Below are positions 61,238 to 64,000 of a stretch of DNA of 64,000 nt, piece after piece. The position numbers and the translations under genes were made by a program. The stretch covers positions 35,688,731 to 35,752,730 of the forward strand of contig NC_084669.1 in NCBI RefSeq assembly GCF_028389875.1. The letters are read 5' to 3'. The notes beneath the pieces were generated by a model, which was given only the letters and a program-made list of their open reading frames with translations, was not told where the DNA came from and ran no database searches. Positions within the stretch are counted from its first letter, which is position 1; each line of letters opens with the position of its first letter. This DNA comes from Rhea pennata. Its lineage: Eukaryota; Chordata; Aves; Rheiformes; Rheidae.

Positions 61238-64000
61238 GGGAAAAGTTTGTTTTTGATATGTGAGTGGCCCAACTTTATTTTTAAAGATAAGTGAGGAGTT
61301 ACTTAGGTAACTTAGTTAGAAAGCTAGATAACATTTTTTTTAAGATTTTTTTAATATCCTATTTTTGAAGCTGATTGTTCATCTCAATTTTTTTAGTGTT
61401 TTTGCTCTTTAAAGGCAGCTCAGTTGAAACGAGCAGGCATGGTTCCATGCTTCCTTGTGCAGTCTTTCCAGCACTTCCACATGAGCATGTACATTTCATT
61501 TGTATGGTACTGCTAAGACTTCCTATGTATGTAGGCATTTTCAAATGGAGTCCAAACAAAGAAGGCCTTTACAAAGGCCTGTAACTTATTAATCCTACTT
61601 CAGTAACTTTATCATCCTTAATTTTTAAATGTGATCATGAATAGAATCAAAAAAATTGTTCTGAGTAAGAGTTGTGATACTGCTAGATCATTTGGATGGA
61701 GTGTTGGGGGGGCCTATGGATAATTCTGTCCGAGATGCTACTTTGAGCTAGTTTTGGGGAGAGCTGAGGCCCTGTATACTTCACCCTGTGGGGCTCTCTG
61801 CGGTGCAGCCTGAGATGGGTAGGATGCAGAGATGCTCTTCTTCCCTTGTTCCCGTTGTTTCTGCAGAGCTCCCTTCAGTGCTGCTCTCTCTCCCTCATCC
61901 TTCTTGAGGCTGCTATGCTACTTGCCGAATAGCATCGTCTTGCTGCTACTCTTTTTTTTTTTTTTTTTTTCCCTCCTTCAGCCTATCTCAAAAAAATGCT
62001 AGGGGAAGAAAGAGATGCTGTCAATTGAGCAGAGAACAGGGAGAAGTCAGGTTTTCTGTTTTTTTTTTTTTTTTTTTTTTTTCTGTGTCTCATTTATTGC
62101 ATAGCAGAAAAGTTGTGAGAGTAGTGCCACTCTTGCTCATCCTTGGGGGACCTTGCAGGCAAAGATACAGTGAGGCTGGGAGATGTGGAATAAGGCCAGA
62201 TTGAACTTGGTGATTTTGGTGGGTTTTGGAGTTTTGCCTGTGGTTTGAATCACTATGCTTTTGTAAATCCTACCCATCACTGTGTGTTTTAGTGCAGTGT
62301 TTGAGCATCCACTGTAATGGAAGAACTTATTAAAATAGTAGAAAATGTGATTATGATCAAAACTGTCTTCAAATACTAAATAAAGTAAGATAGTTTGTGG
62401 GAAAGAAGGAAAACATGTCCTTGTATGGATGCAGGTCAGATGCCAGAGTAGTAAGTATATTTATATATTGTTGAGATGTTCATAATGAAGTTGTAGCATT
62501 ACAAAACAAACACTGTTTTCTTAATCCAGATATGCTGGTTTTTTCATACCATTTGTATTCATTACCACATGATCAGCTTTTATTGAATATTTGTACTTGC
62601 TGTATGTAACATAAGTATTTCAGTACTTCAGATAGCTTTGCAAATTCCGTAAATCAGTTGTCAGTCTTTACTATTTATGATGTCCATATGTTGATAAATT
62701 ATAATAGTATCTAGAAAATACTTTGAAAATGGGCACTAACAAGTTGTTCAGACTCTTATATTACTAAGCAAGTTTGTTTATTGCCTTCAGTGACAGAAAA
62801 AAACTGATGAGAAGCCCCAGGTTAATTGAATGGGACTAGATTTAAATATCTCTGTCTTTTTTCCTCTGGTGTTACAATTAGATTTTACACATGATGTTAA
62901 TGAATATTCATCTTTCAGATAATACTCCAGTTTTTTTCCCACTGACTTTAGTAAGAGCCTTGTCTTTGCAGAGACCAAAAGATTTCATTCCTACTAAAAT
63001 GAATTTAACTGTAGGATTTCATTTGGGAAGTAAAAAGAATCCATATGTACTTATAAAGGTGTTTCCTTTTTAAATATTGAATTTCTGAATTTTAAACAAT
63101 ATCAAGAAAAAAGGAGCAGGACATTACAAGAGACTAACTGGAATCACTTATCATTAACTTACGTACAACTAGTATATAGAATATATATGACTGCCCTTTT
63201 TTTCCTAACAGCATTAATATTAAGCATTCTGGAAAAAAATATTAAGATTTTTCAGGGCCAAATTAAAATTCAGTAGTTTGTGTCACACATTTAATTGTGA
63301 ATTCCTTCTTAATTGGTCTTTTTTGGTGTTGTCCATATTGTGCTACAAGTTAATTGGTTCTCGGCTGTAAAATCTGTCTTTAAAATTCATTCTTGTAAAG
63401 GTTTAACTGAGCTTGTGAATGGGAAGAGTTTAAGAATTTGTAGCATTTACTTTTGTAACAGATGATCATTGCCTGAATTTTGCAACCCAAACTTTGCTGC
63501 TGTTGCCATACTTCTCCAGAACAACATGGCTGTTGTTCCAGTACCTGAGTGAAAGTTGGTATTCCTCTAAAGAGAAAATAGAACTTGCATACAGTATTTA
63601 TTCCTTTTCAAGCTTTATTTAAAAGCAAAGTGTGCTAGCTGATACAGACATAGCAGAGAAACAGTATTTGCCTTTTTTAGATACTTACCTCATGAGACTA
63701 GACAAAACATAAATGCAAAATCCTCAATAGTCCTGCAGCCTTGCTTGTAGTTAGGTGGCCTAAGTGGGCCACACCATGGGGGGCACACCTTGCTTGCCCC
63801 ATGACTGTTTATATTTCTTGTATCTGAATGAATTACGTTTAGCTGGTCTTCTGACTTACCTTTCACTGACTTTCTCATTGCTGAAGCATATGAATTGTTC
63901 CTTTTTGTTTCGTTGCCTATCATCACCTTTAAAACCGGGCAGGAGTATACCCTAAAATAGGCGTTTACTTTTGGAAAAGACTTGAGCGTGGCTTACTACA

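Larger units (their letters stand above)
57112..64000. other. TET1 intron 3 (continues beyond window)
   Basis: AT-rich intron. No match to the large following TET1 exon is seen, so that exon lies beyond 64000. T-runs occur at 61206-61233, about 61951-61971 and about 62060-62082. A coding-like fragment lies at 59976-60293. Confidence 0.7.

Overview
The window is vertebrate nuclear DNA. The conserved gene order DNA2 (minus), SLC25A16 (minus), TET1 (plus), exon-intron structure with GT-AG junctions, CpG-island promoters and an old CR1-type LINE point to a sauropsid, most likely a bird. A turtle or crocodilian is not excluded. All three gene identities come from spliced translations that match the known vertebrate proteins and keep phase across nearly every junction.

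Region 1 (1-9,130): the 5' half of DNA2 on the minus strand. Eight exons are secure and carry the N-terminal domain, the RecB-type nuclease core and the four iron-sulfur cysteines. The helicase half lies off the left edge. The promoter is a CpG island at 8,335-9,130. The first one or two coding exons are short and less certain. Region 2 (9,130-14,730): intergenic DNA plus the SLC25A16 3' UTR. Region 3 (14,730-30,530): complete SLC25A16, nine coding exons, 320 codons, with its CpG island at 29,630-30,530. Region 4 (30,530-38,130): intergenic DNA with two diverged inverted LTR-like copies (33.06-33.60 and 34.91-35.34 kb) and an antisense CR1 remnant (35.48-36.95 kb).

Region 5 (38,130-64,000): the 5' part of TET1 on the plus strand. 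A CpG island at 38.15-39.35 kb should hold the non-coding first exon. The large first coding exon (47,215-49,270) carries the start codon and the CXXC zinc finger. A 51-nt exon sits at 57,061-57,111. A second strong CpG island (55.9-56.96 kb) ends about 100 bp before that small exon, where a promoter for a CXXC-less TET1 isoform would be expected. The large next exon and the dioxygenase domain lie off the right edge.

The genes are unrelated in mechanism: Okazaki-fragment and replication-fork processing, mitochondrial metabolite transport, and 5-methylcytosine oxidation. They share only conserved linkage. The most interesting signals are the intragenic TET1 CpG island, tandem 42-residue repeats in the TET1 N-terminal region, coupled upstream ORFs before the TET1 start, three MYB-type sites at exact 9-bp spacing in the SLC25A16 island, and an unidentified coding-like fragment in TET1 intron 3.
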